Part shown: positions 42,885 to 51,079 of the stretch, one piece after another
Position numbering within the stretch: the first letter of the stretch is position 1
How the letters are laid out: each line of letters begins with the position of its first letter
Origin: Treponema bryantii NK4A124
Lineage (GTDB): Bacteria; Spirochaetota; Spirochaetia; Treponematales; Treponemataceae
Direction: 5' to 3'
Assembly: GCF_000421345.1 (NCBI RefSeq)
Contig: NZ_ATWV01000009.1
Location: 62,001-126,000, forward strand
Length of the DNA: 64,000 nucleotides
Translations under genes and position numbers: made by a program
Notes under the pieces: generated by a model
Seen by the model: the letters and a program-made list of their open reading frames with translations, nothing else
The model's database searches: none
Told to the model about the DNA's origin: nothing

Positions 42885-43499
42885 TTATAGATCACCAAAT
42901 TTGTTAATCAATTCTTTCTTACTGCTTACTGCAAGCTTTGAAAGAATACGTGTCATATAATTATCTACAGCGCGTGTTGTAATTCCCATCTGCTTTGCAA
43001 TTTCTTCTTCATTTTTATTCTGGAAAAATAAGCCTGCAAGTTCTTTTTCGCGTTTTGTGAGACTTTGAAAAAGATTTGTGTAAATTACATAATCTGATGT
43101 TAGGCTTTCTTCCATAAAGAAAGTGCCAGTACTAGCCTTTTCCATCGCCTGCAGCAGAACTTCTAAATCTGCATTTTTAGAAACATAACCAACAGCACCT
43201 GCCCTTACCGCCTGCTCAACAATTCCGGCTCCTTTGAACATTGAATAGCAGATGCAGTAAATATTCTTATAATTTTCTTTAATAAAGCGGATAAGTGAAA
43301 GTCCGTCTTCATCTCCAAGGTTGATATCGACAATGCAGATAAGAGGCTGGTATTCAGTTTTGCAGTAATCAGAAAGAAAAGTCTTTGTGTCGCTAACACT
43401 TGCAAAAGTTCCCACACAATGAAAATCACTTTTTTCTTCGATAATTTTACTTACACCCTGTCGCACAAGATTGTGGTCTTCAATCATTATATAATTCAT
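42885..43499 (-). CDS. NarL/LuxR-type response regulator
   Basis: The protein is about 204 residues: a receiver domain (YIMIEDHNLVRQG, phospho-acceptor Asp58 in CIVDINLGDEDG, Lys in GAVGYVSKNA) followed by a LuxR-type helix-turn-helix (LTKREKELAGLFFQNKNEEE, IAKQMGITTRAVDNYMTRIL). The ATG at 43499 is chosen since an upstream TTG would add seven unrelated residues. It lies just after the sensor kinase gene and is its cognate regulator. Likely targets are the neighbouring secreted-protein genes, which is inference. Confidence 0.9.
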   Translation of the reverse strand: MNYIMIEDHNLVRQGVSKIIEEKSDFHCVGTFASVSDTKTFLSDYCKTEYQPLICIVDINLGDEDGLSLIRFIKENYKNIYCICYSMFKGAGIVEQAVRAGAVGYVSKNADLEVLLQAMEKASTGTFFMEESLTSDYVIYTNLFQSLTKREKELAGLFFQNKNEEEIAKQMGITTRAVDNYMTRILSKLAVSSKKELINKFGDL

Positions 43500-43509
43500 T
43501 TTTTCACCA

Positions 43510-44724
43510 TTATTTCCCAATTTTGATTTGAACTTCAGTACCCTCTCCAGGTTCGGAAAGATATTTTATACTTCCTCCAATTTCGTTCAGACGAAGTTTA
43601 ATATTCTGCAAGCCGAAATGAAGATTTTTTATACTTGTGATTTTTGTAGAGTTCATCTGTTCGAGCAGCTTTGAATCAAGACCTTTTCCATCATCAGAAA
43701 TAAAAATCAAAAGTCCGCCTTTAAGTTTGTCACTATTAGAAGGACCTCGAATTAAAACCGTTACTTCACCTGCTCCGCTGTGTTTTTCAATATTTGTAAG
43801 CAGCTCCATAATTATTCTAAAAAGATGATGGAAGGTTATCTGCGGCAGCGAATCAAAATCTGCATCTGGAGTAATTACAAGGGAAGTTTCAATTCCGGTT
43901 CGCTTCTGGTAATTGTCTATAGCATTTTTTAAAGCCTGTGGAAAATTGCCCTTATCCATATTTATTGATGAAAGTGTGTAACAGGTGTTGCGGATATTTT
44001 CTATGCATTCGGTCTGGTTTGTTTTAATCTCTTTTGCAAGTTCAGTATCCGAAACTTTTTCTGCAAGAATTGAAACATAACGCATCTGTTGGGCAACAGA
44101 ATCATGGAGCTCAAGTGCAATGCGGCGGCGTTCTTCTTCCTGTCCTTTGTTTGTTGCCTTAAGAATTTTTTCAACTTCAATTCTTCTTGCATAAGTAAAC
44201 TGATAGAAAAACAAGAGAGCCATTACTAAAAGAATCAAAACTCCCATCAAAATAATCAGCTGCATAAAAACTGTTCCGCTTTTTTGATAAATCAAACCTT
44301 TAGAAATATAAAAGGCTGTTACAAGGCGGGATAGTTCTTGTGCATCGCGGTTTTTACAGGCTTCTTCCATATCGGAAATCTGATTATGTACTCCAAACAT
44401 TGAGTTTGCAATTTTATAGGTTTTGAGGCCCTTTTCTCTTTCAAGTTCATTTAAGAAATCTTTTTGTGCAGCAGCTATTATTTTCTGATCTGCATCACTT
44501 GAGAGAACCTGATCAAGGCGGAGCCAGGCATTATAAAGTGCAAAATCAAGACTTTCTGTTATATACATCTGTTCGAGAAAAATTGAATCTGTTGTACCGA
44601 GTTCTGTGATTTTATTAGAAGAAGTCTGATTGTTACTGGATGAAGAATTCTTGCTGCAGGACGAAAAAATAAATAAGGGTAAAAGTAAAAATATAAGTTC
44701 AGCACGACGATATTTTTTTTTCAT
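43510..44724 (-). CDS. Sensor histidine kinase (HisKA_3 type) with lipoprotein-like N-terminus
   Basis: This 404-residue kinase begins with a hydrophobic segment ending in a lipobox-like IFSSC (Cys23), a sensor region of about 125 residues, a membrane helix (about 153-175), and a NarX-type kinase core. RRRIALELHDSVAQQ carries the phospho-His at about 207. The ATPase part includes HHLFRIIMELLTNIEKHS and FISDDGKGL. Its ATG lies 8 bases after a TG-extended TATAAT and lacks a ribosome-binding site. It is divergent from the four-repeat secreted protein. Confidence 0.88.
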   Translation of the reverse strand: MKKKYRRAELIFLLLPLFIFSSCSKNSSSSNNQTSSNKITELGTTDSIFLEQMYITESLDFALYNAWLRLDQVLSSDADQKIIAAAQKDFLNELEREKGLKTYKIANSMFGVHNQISDMEEACKNRDAQELSRLVTAFYISKGLIYQKSGTVFMQLIILMGVLILLVMALLFFYQFTYARRIEVEKILKATNKGQEEERRRIALELHDSVAQQMRYVSILAEKVSDTELAKEIKTNQTECIENIRNTCYTLSSINMDKGNFPQALKNAIDNYQKRTGIETSLVITPDADFDSLPQITFHHLFRIIMELLTNIEKHSGAGEVTVLIRGPSNSDKLKGGLLIFISDDGKGLDSKLLEQMNSTKITSIKNLHFGLQNIKLRLNEIGGSIKYLSEPGEGTEVQIKIGK

Positions 44725-44867
44725 ATCGTTTAATTATATCATGGAATTTTACAGATTGCCATTACGAAAAACGGTGAATAAATTCATCAAAATTTGATTA
44801 TTTTGTTCTCACTACAAATCAATTAATTTGAAGTAAAATTAGTCAACTAAAATTAAGGAGAAATTTA

Positions 44868-46724
44868 ATGAAAAAACTATTATTTACAATTGTGCTGTTT
44901 TCTTCGTTAGCTGTACTTAGTTTCGCTGCACCAAAGAAAGAAAAAGCTGATGAGAAAAAAACAAACTATGTCAAACTGGATCCAAAAAAGAAGTTTGCCA
45001 TTGAAGGCGTGGAGCTGGGAAGTCTTGAATGGTGTCAGGATGATGCAAAGCTTACCGCTAAAGGGGAACTTATCTGGAATAAGGATAAAAGTGACGATTG
45101 GCTTCATTTTGGATGGGATCTTCGCGGTACTGATTTGAGTCAGTATGGTGCACTCCGCATTGAAATTGCATCATTTACTGATAGAGAAGATTTACGTGTA
45201 GAAATGGCAAATCCTGCAAGTTTAGGCGACGCTACATTTGCATTTGAAAAAGACGGTATCTGTTATGTTTTCTTTGATGGTTCTGGCAGATGGTATGGAG
45301 ATATGAAAAATCCGGATCCTGAAGAAGGATACGAGATTAGATTTTTAGCAAAAAAAGCAAATATGCCAAAAACAGTCATTAAAAGTATTGAACTTATAAA
45401 TAAAGAAGATATTCCTGATGCTTCAGATCTTGAATTGATGGGTGTTCCATTTGGAAGTCAATCCTGGCAAACTCATATTATGGGAAAAGAAATAACCTGG
45501 TTAAAGGGTGAAATTGATGGTAATGCCGGTTGGAATTTTACAGAAGTTGACCTTTCTGAATATGACAGAATCCGTGTTGAACTAGAAAGTAATGACGCAA
45601 CTAACATTGAACTCTCACTTAATAGTAAAGACTGGAAAAATTACCATACCTTCTATGAGCTGGAGCAAAATGTTCTTGAAGCTGATTTAACAGGTGAAGG
45701 TGCCGGATATAAAAATGATGATTCACTTCCTTTGGATAAATCTGATGGACTGTATGTATATATTCATCAATATAATGGTGGAAAACCAAGAACAAAGGAT
45801 ATGCATACTGTTGTAAAAAGCGTTCAGCTTTTGAAAGGTAAAAGACAGATTAATGAAAATCTGAAATTGCTTGGTTCTGATTTCGGATCAAGTCGTGGAA
45901 GTGCTTATATTTCTGATGGTGGTAAGGTTGAATGGATTTTACCAAAGAAAGACTGGGATGCATGTGCCGGCTGGAATGTTAGAGGTATAGACTTTACTGG
46001 TTACGAAAAGATTCGAATTGAATTAGATCCTGAATCAGCAAAGCTTCCTTATGAAATCAGAATGACACAGGATGATTGTCATATTGGATATAATTTTACA
46101 TCTCCAACTGTTATTGAAGCTAATCTTGATGGAAGCGGATACAGCTGGTCCTGGCCAGATGGAGCAAAATGGGATTCATCAAAAGGTATTAATGAAATTC
46201 AAATCCGCTTGTGGTGGCAGAAATCTGGTGTTGAAAATCAGAAATCTATTGTAAAATCTGTTACTTTAGTAAAAGCTGGAGAAGGACCACAGTTGCCGGA
46301 TAGACTTCTTTTGAATGGTGCAAAGCTTGGTTCAAGGAAATGGCCTTCTACTTCATGGCTTGATGATGATTATGCAATTAACTGGGCAAAAGAAAAGTAT
46401 GAAGAATTTGGCTGGAGAGTTGAAAAACTTGAAGGGGATATTCTCGAAGTAAAAGTAACATCAACAGATGTTCCTTTAAATCTGAAAATACGTGATAACA
46501 AGAAAAATGAGGCAGAATGGACTGATGATGGTTCTCATATCTTCCGCATTGATTTGAAAACAAAGAAAATGCTACGCGCTAATGGCAGTAAAAAAGAGCC
46601 AAACTGGACAAGTCAGACCAAAAAATTTGATTTCTCAGAAGGTGGTGAAGTTTTACTTCTTCCTACAAACGGAGTTTTCAAAGAAGGCAAGAAAACTGTT
46701 ATTGAGTATGTTAAAGTAGAGTAA
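44868..46724 (+). CDS. Secreted protein of four tandem beta-sandwich-like repeats
   Basis: This 618-residue protein has a signal peptide (MKKLLFTIVLFSSLAVLSFA) and a good AAGGAG ribosome-binding site. The mature part contains four similar units of about 130-150 residues. Each opens with a related motif: IEGVELGSLEW, ELMGVPFGSQSW, KLLGSDFGSSRG, LLNGAKLGSRKW. The first three are followed by a GW(N/D) segment, and the first three close with VIKSIEL/VVKSVQL/IVKSVTL strands; the fourth closes with a related VIEYVKV strand. The pattern suggests carbohydrate-binding-like beta sandwiches, but no catalytic domain is present. It is divergent from the kinase gene. Confidence 0.72.
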   Translation: MKKLLFTIVLFSSLAVLSFAAPKKEKADEKKTNYVKLDPKKKFAIEGVELGSLEWCQDDAKLTAKGELIWNKDKSDDWLHFGWDLRGTDLSQYGALRIEIASFTDREDLRVEMANPASLGDATFAFEKDGICYVFFDGSGRWYGDMKNPDPEEGYEIRFLAKKANMPKTVIKSIELINKEDIPDASDLELMGVPFGSQSWQTHIMGKEITWLKGEIDGNAGWNFTEVDLSEYDRIRVELESNDATNIELSLNSKDWKNYHTFYELEQNVLEADLTGEGAGYKNDDSLPLDKSDGLYVYIHQYNGGKPRTKDMHTVVKSVQLLKGKRQINENLKLLGSDFGSSRGSAYISDGGKVEWILPKKDWDACAGWNVRGIDFTGYEKIRIELDPESAKLPYEIRMTQDDCHIGYNFTSPTVIEANLDGSGYSWSWPDGAKWDSSKGINEIQIRLWWQKSGVENQKSIVKSVTLVKAGEGPQLPDRLLLNGAKLGSRKWPSTSWLDDDYAINWAKEKYEEFGWRVEKLEGDILEVKVTSTDVPLNLKIRDNKKNEAEWTDDGSHIFRIDLKTKKMLRANGSKKEPNWTSQTKKFDFSEGGEVLLLPTNGVFKEGKKTVIEYVKVE

Positions 46725-46729
46725 GCCAT

Positions 46730-46804
46730 GGATTGCCACGTCGCTGCGCTCCTCGCAATGACGTGGTCATAACCGTCATTGCGAGCCGAAGGCGAAGCAA
46801 TCCA
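46730..46804. repeat. Head-to-head GCAATGACG-type repeats between convergent genes
   Basis: One unit (ggattgccacg to gcaatgacg) faces an inverted unit (cgtcattgcgag to gaagcaatcc). It fills nearly the whole gap between the secreted-protein gene and the convergent permease gene, and probably acts as a two-way transcription barrier. Confidence 0.85.
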
Positions 46805-47659
46805 CTAGCCTTTCAGGCCGCCCGTACTTACGCCGTTTACAATGTATTTTCTTGTAAGAATAAAAAGAATAATCATTGGCAGAACGACTATGGTTGAGGC
46901 GGCCATTAAATATTCTGAATAACTTGCGGCTTCGGTTGTAAAAACCTGAAGTCCGTAAGGCAGCGTGCGGCTCTTTGCATCAGATGTTACGTAAAGAGGC
47001 CACATAAAGCTGTTCCATGAAGAAAGTGCATTCAAAAGAATAATTGTAAAAATCGAAGGCTTTGCAATCGGCACCATAATGCGCCACAAATAGATCCAGT
47101 TGCTTGCCCCGTCTATGCGGGCTGAATAATAAAGACTGTCAGAAATCGTATCAAAGAAATTCTTCAAAATATAAGTGTAAAAGATGCTCGAAATAAAAGG
47201 CATTACAAGAGCCGGAATTGTGTTGTAGAGCTTTATCTTTACGATTGTGGTATAGTTAGTGATGATTAACATTTCAAAAGGAATCATCATCAGACTGAGC
47301 AGAATTGAAAAGATAAGGCTGCGGCCCGGGAACTTCATTTTTGAAAAGGCAAAGGCTGCAAGAATTGTTGTGGTGGTTGTTGTGAGAACAGAAAGCACCA
47401 TTACAATTACAGAGTTAATAAAATATTTTCCAAAGGGAGCCATAGAAAAGGCTTCGCGGTAATTTACAAAAGAAAAGCTTGCAGGCCAGAATTTCGGCGG
47501 AAACATTATTGCTTCGGCGTGAGTTTTGAAGGATGTGAGAATCATCCAGATGAAGGGGAAAATCATTAAGAGGGAGCCGAGGATGAGGAAGAGATAGACT
47601 GGTGTTTTTCGAAGGACTTCGCGCCAGTCAGGTTTTGTTCCAGAAGTGATTTTTTTCAT
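46805..47659 (-). CDS. Carbohydrate ABC importer permease (MalG/UgpE type)
   Basis: This 284-residue protein has six membrane helices and the MalG-type EAA loop (SARIDGASNWIYLWRIMVPIAKPS), which contacts the ATPase. It ends GVSTGGLKG as many sugar permeases do. It overlaps the partner permease gene by 4 bases. The substrate is probably a sugar or sugar derivative; the sequence does not say which. Confidence 0.92.
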   Translation of the reverse strand: MKKITSGTKPDWREVLRKTPVYLFLILGSLLMIFPFIWMILTSFKTHAEAIMFPPKFWPASFSFVNYREAFSMAPFGKYFINSVIVMVLSVLTTTTTTILAAFAFSKMKFPGRSLIFSILLSLMMIPFEMLIITNYTTIVKIKLYNTIPALVMPFISSIFYTYILKNFFDTISDSLYYSARIDGASNWIYLWRIMVPIAKPSIFTIILLNALSSWNSFMWPLYVTSDAKSRTLPYGLQVFTTEAASYSEYLMAASTIVVLPMIILFILTRKYIVNGVSTGGLKG

Positions 47660-48564
47660 TTGAGCCCCTTCCTTCCCATCCGCTTTTTGAGATACAATTC
47701 AAGCAGAGTAACTACAAAAATACAGAGGAAAAGAATAACGGCAGCGGCGGCGGCATAACCGTACTTTCGTTTTTCCATCATTGCGTATCTGATGTAATAA
47801 ACAACGGTATAGAGATTATAGTAAGGTCCAGGCTTTCCGTAGAAGAGCGGATAAAGCTCGCTGAAAACCTTAAAGCAGCTGATGGTGTTTACAATGCAGA
47901 CTAAGAAGATTGTAGGCGAAAGGAGCGGAACTGTAATGCGGAAAAAAATACGCACAGGCTTTGCACCGTCCACGCGGGCTACTGTATAATAAGTTTCGTT
48001 GATATTCTGCATGTCCGAGAGCAGAATGATAATTGTAAAAGGAAGAATATTCCAGGTACCGAATATGATAAGAGCTAAAAGTGACCAGCGTGATTCAGTC
48101 ACCCAGCCGATTTTTTCAATTCCAAATTTAGAAAGCAGCCAGTTGATAATTCCGTACTGCTGGTTATACATAAGGCGCCAGATAAGACCAACGGCAGTTA
48201 CAGAAGTTACCATTGGTAAGAAGAAAGCTGTCTGAAAAATAGCGGAGCCCCTCACCTTTTTGTTCAAAAGATTTGCAAAGAAAAGTGCGATTGCGGTACT
48301 GACAGGAACAACGAATAAAACGTAAAGAGCTGTATTTTTTAAGCCTGATGTAAACTTATCATCTGTTAAAACATATTTATAATTCTCAAAATTACAAGCT
48401 TTGAAGGTGCCTCGAAGATAGCTGTAGTTTTCCTTAAAAGAAATTGTAAAAACATTGATTACAGGATAAAGGGTAAAAATGATTATGAAAATTAAAAAGG
48501 GAGAAAGATAAAGCCAGGGCTCTATTTTGGAAAATAACTCACGACGTTTTGGTGAAAAACTCAA
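47656..48564 (-). CDS. Carbohydrate ABC importer permease (MalF/UgpA type)
   Basis: This 302-residue protein has six membrane helices and the EAA motif VARVDGAKPVRIFFRITVP. It lacks the extra N-terminal helices and the large loop of E. coli MalF, so it is the short UgpA-like form. It overlaps the ATPase gene by 4 bases upstream and the second permease by 4 bases downstream, consistent with equal expression of the complex. Confidence 0.92.
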   Translation of the reverse strand: MSFSPKRRELFSKIEPWLYLSPFLIFIIIFTLYPVINVFTISFKENYSYLRGTFKACNFENYKYVLTDDKFTSGLKNTALYVLFVVPVSTAIALFFANLLNKKVRGSAIFQTAFFLPMVTSVTAVGLIWRLMYNQQYGIINWLLSKFGIEKIGWVTESRWSLLALIIFGTWNILPFTIIILLSDMQNINETYYTVARVDGAKPVRIFFRITVPLLSPTIFLVCIVNTISCFKVFSELYPLFYGKPGPYYNLYTVVYYIRYAMMEKRKYGYAAAAAVILFLCIFVVTLLELYLKKRMGRKGLK

Positions 48565-49574
48565 GACAATCTCCTGCCTTCTTTATCAAAAGTGAAGACG
48601 CCTTTTTTCTTTAGGCTAACCTTTATTTTTGAACCGGTGGCCAGGGCAGAATCTTCCAGATTCAAAATAGCGCGCACGGTATTTCCAAGATATGTCATTG
48701 TAACAATCTGGTCTTTTCCCATTTCGCTGATGAATTGGATTTCTGCTTCGATTCCGTTTGGATCAAGAGTAAAAGCTTCCGGGCGGATGGCGACGGTAGT
48801 TGCGGTGGTTTCGATACGCTCGCTTTGCTCGCACTCAACCACCGAGGCCGGAAGTTTGTTTGCCGGAGGATTACCCAAAAACTCTGCTACAAAAAGGCAG
48901 TTAGGATTAACATACAATTCCTGACAAAGGCCGCTCTGAATCAAAAGTCCGTCCTTCATCAAAAGAATTGAATCAGAAATAGACATTGCCTCTTCCTGAT
49001 CGTGAGTTACAAAAACAGTAGTAACGCCAGTCTCTTTCTGAATGCGGCGGATTTCTTCGCGCATTTCGAGGCGGAGTCTGGCGTCAAGATTTGAAAGCGG
49101 CTCGTCCATCAAAAGCAGCTGAGGCTTTTTTACCATTGCACGGGCAATTGCAACTCTCTGCTGCTGGCCACCGCTGAGTTCGGAAGGATAACGTCGCAAA
49201 AGATTATCAACATGAACAAGCTTTGCAATTTCCTCTACCCTTGCCTTACGCTCATCCTTTTTCACTTTTAAAACTTCCAGTGGAAAAGCAATGTTTTCGG
49301 CAACCGTCATATGAGGATAAAGTGCATAGTTCTGAAATACCATGCCGATATTTCTCTGGTCAGGAGGAAGCTTTGTTACATTCTTGTCATCAAAAAAAAT
49401 CTGACCTTGAGTAACCGGAATAATTCCGCAAAGCATATTGAGCAAAGTTGATTTTCCGCAGCCTGAAGGTCCGAGCAGACAAATCAAATGCCCGTCTTCA
49501 AGCTCTGCGGAAAAGTTACTAACCGCTGTGGTGTGACCAAAAGTTTTTGTTACGTTATCGATTCGAACGCGCAT
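48561..49574 (-). CDS. Carbohydrate ABC importer ATPase (UgpC/MsmK type), carrying an in-frame repeat
   Basis: This 337-residue ATPase has Walker A GPSGCGKST, signature LSGGQQQR, Walker B LLLMDEPLSNLDAR, and the C-terminal regulatory OB/TOBE region. Codons about 244-257 (VECEQSERIETTATTVA), in a loop of that region just before AIRPEAF, coincide with a palindromic repeat at 48802-48844. Its stop overlaps the MalF-type permease start, and its start overlaps the end of the binding-protein gene. Confidence 0.92.
   Translation of the reverse strand: MRVRIDNVTKTFGHTTAVSNFSAELEDGHLICLLGPSGCGKSTLLNMLCGIIPVTQGQIFFDDKNVTKLPPDQRNIGMVFQNYALYPHMTVAENIAFPLEVLKVKKDERKARVEEIAKLVHVDNLLRRYPSELSGGQQQRVAIARAMVKKPQLLLMDEPLSNLDARLRLEMREEIRRIQKETGVTTVFVTHDQEEAMSISDSILLMKDGLLIQSGLCQELYVNPNCLFVAEFLGNPPANKLPASVVECEQSERIETTATTVAIRPEAFTLDPNGIEAEIQFISEMGKDQIVTMTYLGNTVRAILNLEDSALATGSKIKVSLKKKGVFTFDKEGRRLS
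48802..48844. repeat. Palindromic repeat inside the ABC ATPase gene
   Basis: The arms gcggtggtt and caaccaccg enclose a partly palindromic tcgatacgctcgctttgctcgcact. It is the long form of the repeat found at 36204-36241. Confidence 0.85.
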
Positions 49575-50848
49575 TATCTACCATTCAAAGCGTCGTTACA
49601 CTGCTTTTCAATTGCAGCAACGGCTTCCTTAGCTGACATCTTACCATCAACTACATAGTTCAAGTATTCTTCAAGAATCTTACGAACAGCAGCAGAACCG
49701 GTTACGTTAGGGAAAGAACCTGATACCGGCATGTTAGCCTGAACATAAGGAAGAGCGGAAGTTGCAGGAAGATTCTTAAGATAAGCAACATATTCAGGAT
49801 AATCAGCTGATGTACCATAAGGACAAAGTGCAGAGTTTGCAATAGCCCACTTAGCGGCATTTTCACGGTTGAGGAAGAACTTAACAAATTCATAAGCACC
49901 TTCATCTACAGCATCATTTCTGTGAAGGAAGATAGGACCACGGTTCCATGCAGTATAGAAATCACCTGCAATCCACTTAGCCATGCCTAACTCACCCTTA
50001 CCTTCAACCATCTGAATGTACTGATCGTTTACACAAGAACCAGAGAAGGAAGCAATATCACCATTTGCCAAATCCTCAGAAGAATAGCGGCCGATTGTGT
50101 TGAAAGAGAAATAACCTTTTTTACAGTTATCAGCATACCACTGGTAGATTTCTTCGAGCTTTGGACCACAGAAGTTTACACGCTTGTTAGCAACATCAAT
50201 ATAGCCAAGGCCGTTATGCATAATCAGCTCCTGAATGTTGTCTACAAGACCGTCTGAATGGAAGCCTGGAATACCCTTCTTCTCTTTGATTGTCTTTGAA
50301 ACTGCAACAAGTTCATCCCAGTTAGTTGGTGGATTAAGACCAAGTTCCTTAAAGATTGTTTTATTATAGAAAAAAACAGGACCAGTTGTACAACCAGGAA
50401 GATAATAGATTCCACCATCTTCAAAGCCGAGAACATCAGTTTTCATTGCTTCTGGCAATGAGTCGATGATGTTCTGCATTGTCTTATCGCCTTTCTTAAG
50501 ATCCTTTTTGATATACTTGCGGATATCGATTGCAAGACCTTCGTTAGCATAATCTACGGCTGTAGTTCCATAATTGAAAATGATACTAGGGCCAATTCCG
50601 TTTGCAACAGCATTGTAAACTGTGTCAGCAAAGCCTGCATAATCCTGATTCTTTACTTCTACCTTGTATTTTGTCTGGCTTACATTAAAGCGGTCTGCAG
50701 CGTCATTGAGGGCTGCTGCCTGCTTACCATTGTAAGTGTGCCAGATTTCAACAGTTGTAATTTTGTTTTTTGATTTTTTAGCACCGGCTGCGAATACAAG
50801 GCCAGATACCATTACCATTGAAAGTAAGAGAGTTGTAATTTTTTTCAT
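49574..50848 (-). CDS. Carbohydrate ABC importer substrate-binding protein
   Basis: This 424-residue exported protein of the solute-binding family 1 begins with a signal peptide (MKKITTLLLSMVMVSGLVFAAG); it has no lipobox Cys, unlike many Gram-positive homologues. The TTVEIWHTYNGKQ start of the mature part and aromatic-rich segments such as YAVANGIGPS-like loops fit UgpB/MalE relatives. It is the first gene of the importer operon, so the binding protein is produced in excess as usual. Confidence 0.88.
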   Translation of the reverse strand: MKKITTLLLSMVMVSGLVFAAGAKKSKNKITTVEIWHTYNGKQAAALNDAADRFNVSQTKYKVEVKNQDYAGFADTVYNAVANGIGPSIIFNYGTTAVDYANEGLAIDIRKYIKKDLKKGDKTMQNIIDSLPEAMKTDVLGFEDGGIYYLPGCTTGPVFFYNKTIFKELGLNPPTNWDELVAVSKTIKEKKGIPGFHSDGLVDNIQELIMHNGLGYIDVANKRVNFCGPKLEEIYQWYADNCKKGYFSFNTIGRYSSEDLANGDIASFSGSCVNDQYIQMVEGKGELGMAKWIAGDFYTAWNRGPIFLHRNDAVDEGAYEFVKFFLNRENAAKWAIANSALCPYGTSADYPEYVAYLKNLPATSALPYVQANMPVSGSFPNVTGSAAVRKILEEYLNYVVDGKMSAKEAVAAIEKQCNDALNGR

Positions 50849-50887
50849 TGAGATACTCCTGAGTCCGCGTTTTGCGGAAATAATGTC

Positions 50888-50910
50888 ATCCTCGGGCTTG
50901 ACCCGGGGAT
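50888..50910. repeat. Palindrome upstream of the ABC importer operon
   Basis: The arms atcctcggg and cccggggat (one G-T pair) enclose cttga. It belongs to the family at 35407-35429. The rest of the 50849-51079 gap holds only low-complexity AT-rich sequence and the carboxylesterase promoter. Confidence 0.7.
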
Positions 50911-51044
50911 CTGATTCGCGTTGCCGTCGTGAGGCAGGGAAAGTGATGTGGAGTTCATCACTGCGGGATGGCTCATATTAGCATTAATCGTTTAATTATT
51001 CAATTAATTGAAGCAATCCATATCAACCTATTACACAATTGTAT

Positions 51045-51073
51045 TTTACAAAATCAAAAATAATTATTATATT
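51045..51073 (+). promoter_or_regulatory. Predicted carboxylesterase promoter, leaderless geometry
   Basis: TTTACA (51045-51050) and TATATT (51068-51073) are spaced by 17 bases. The ATG of the lipoprotein starts 6 bases after the -10 box. Confidence 0.7.
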
Positions 51074-51079
51074 ATAAAC

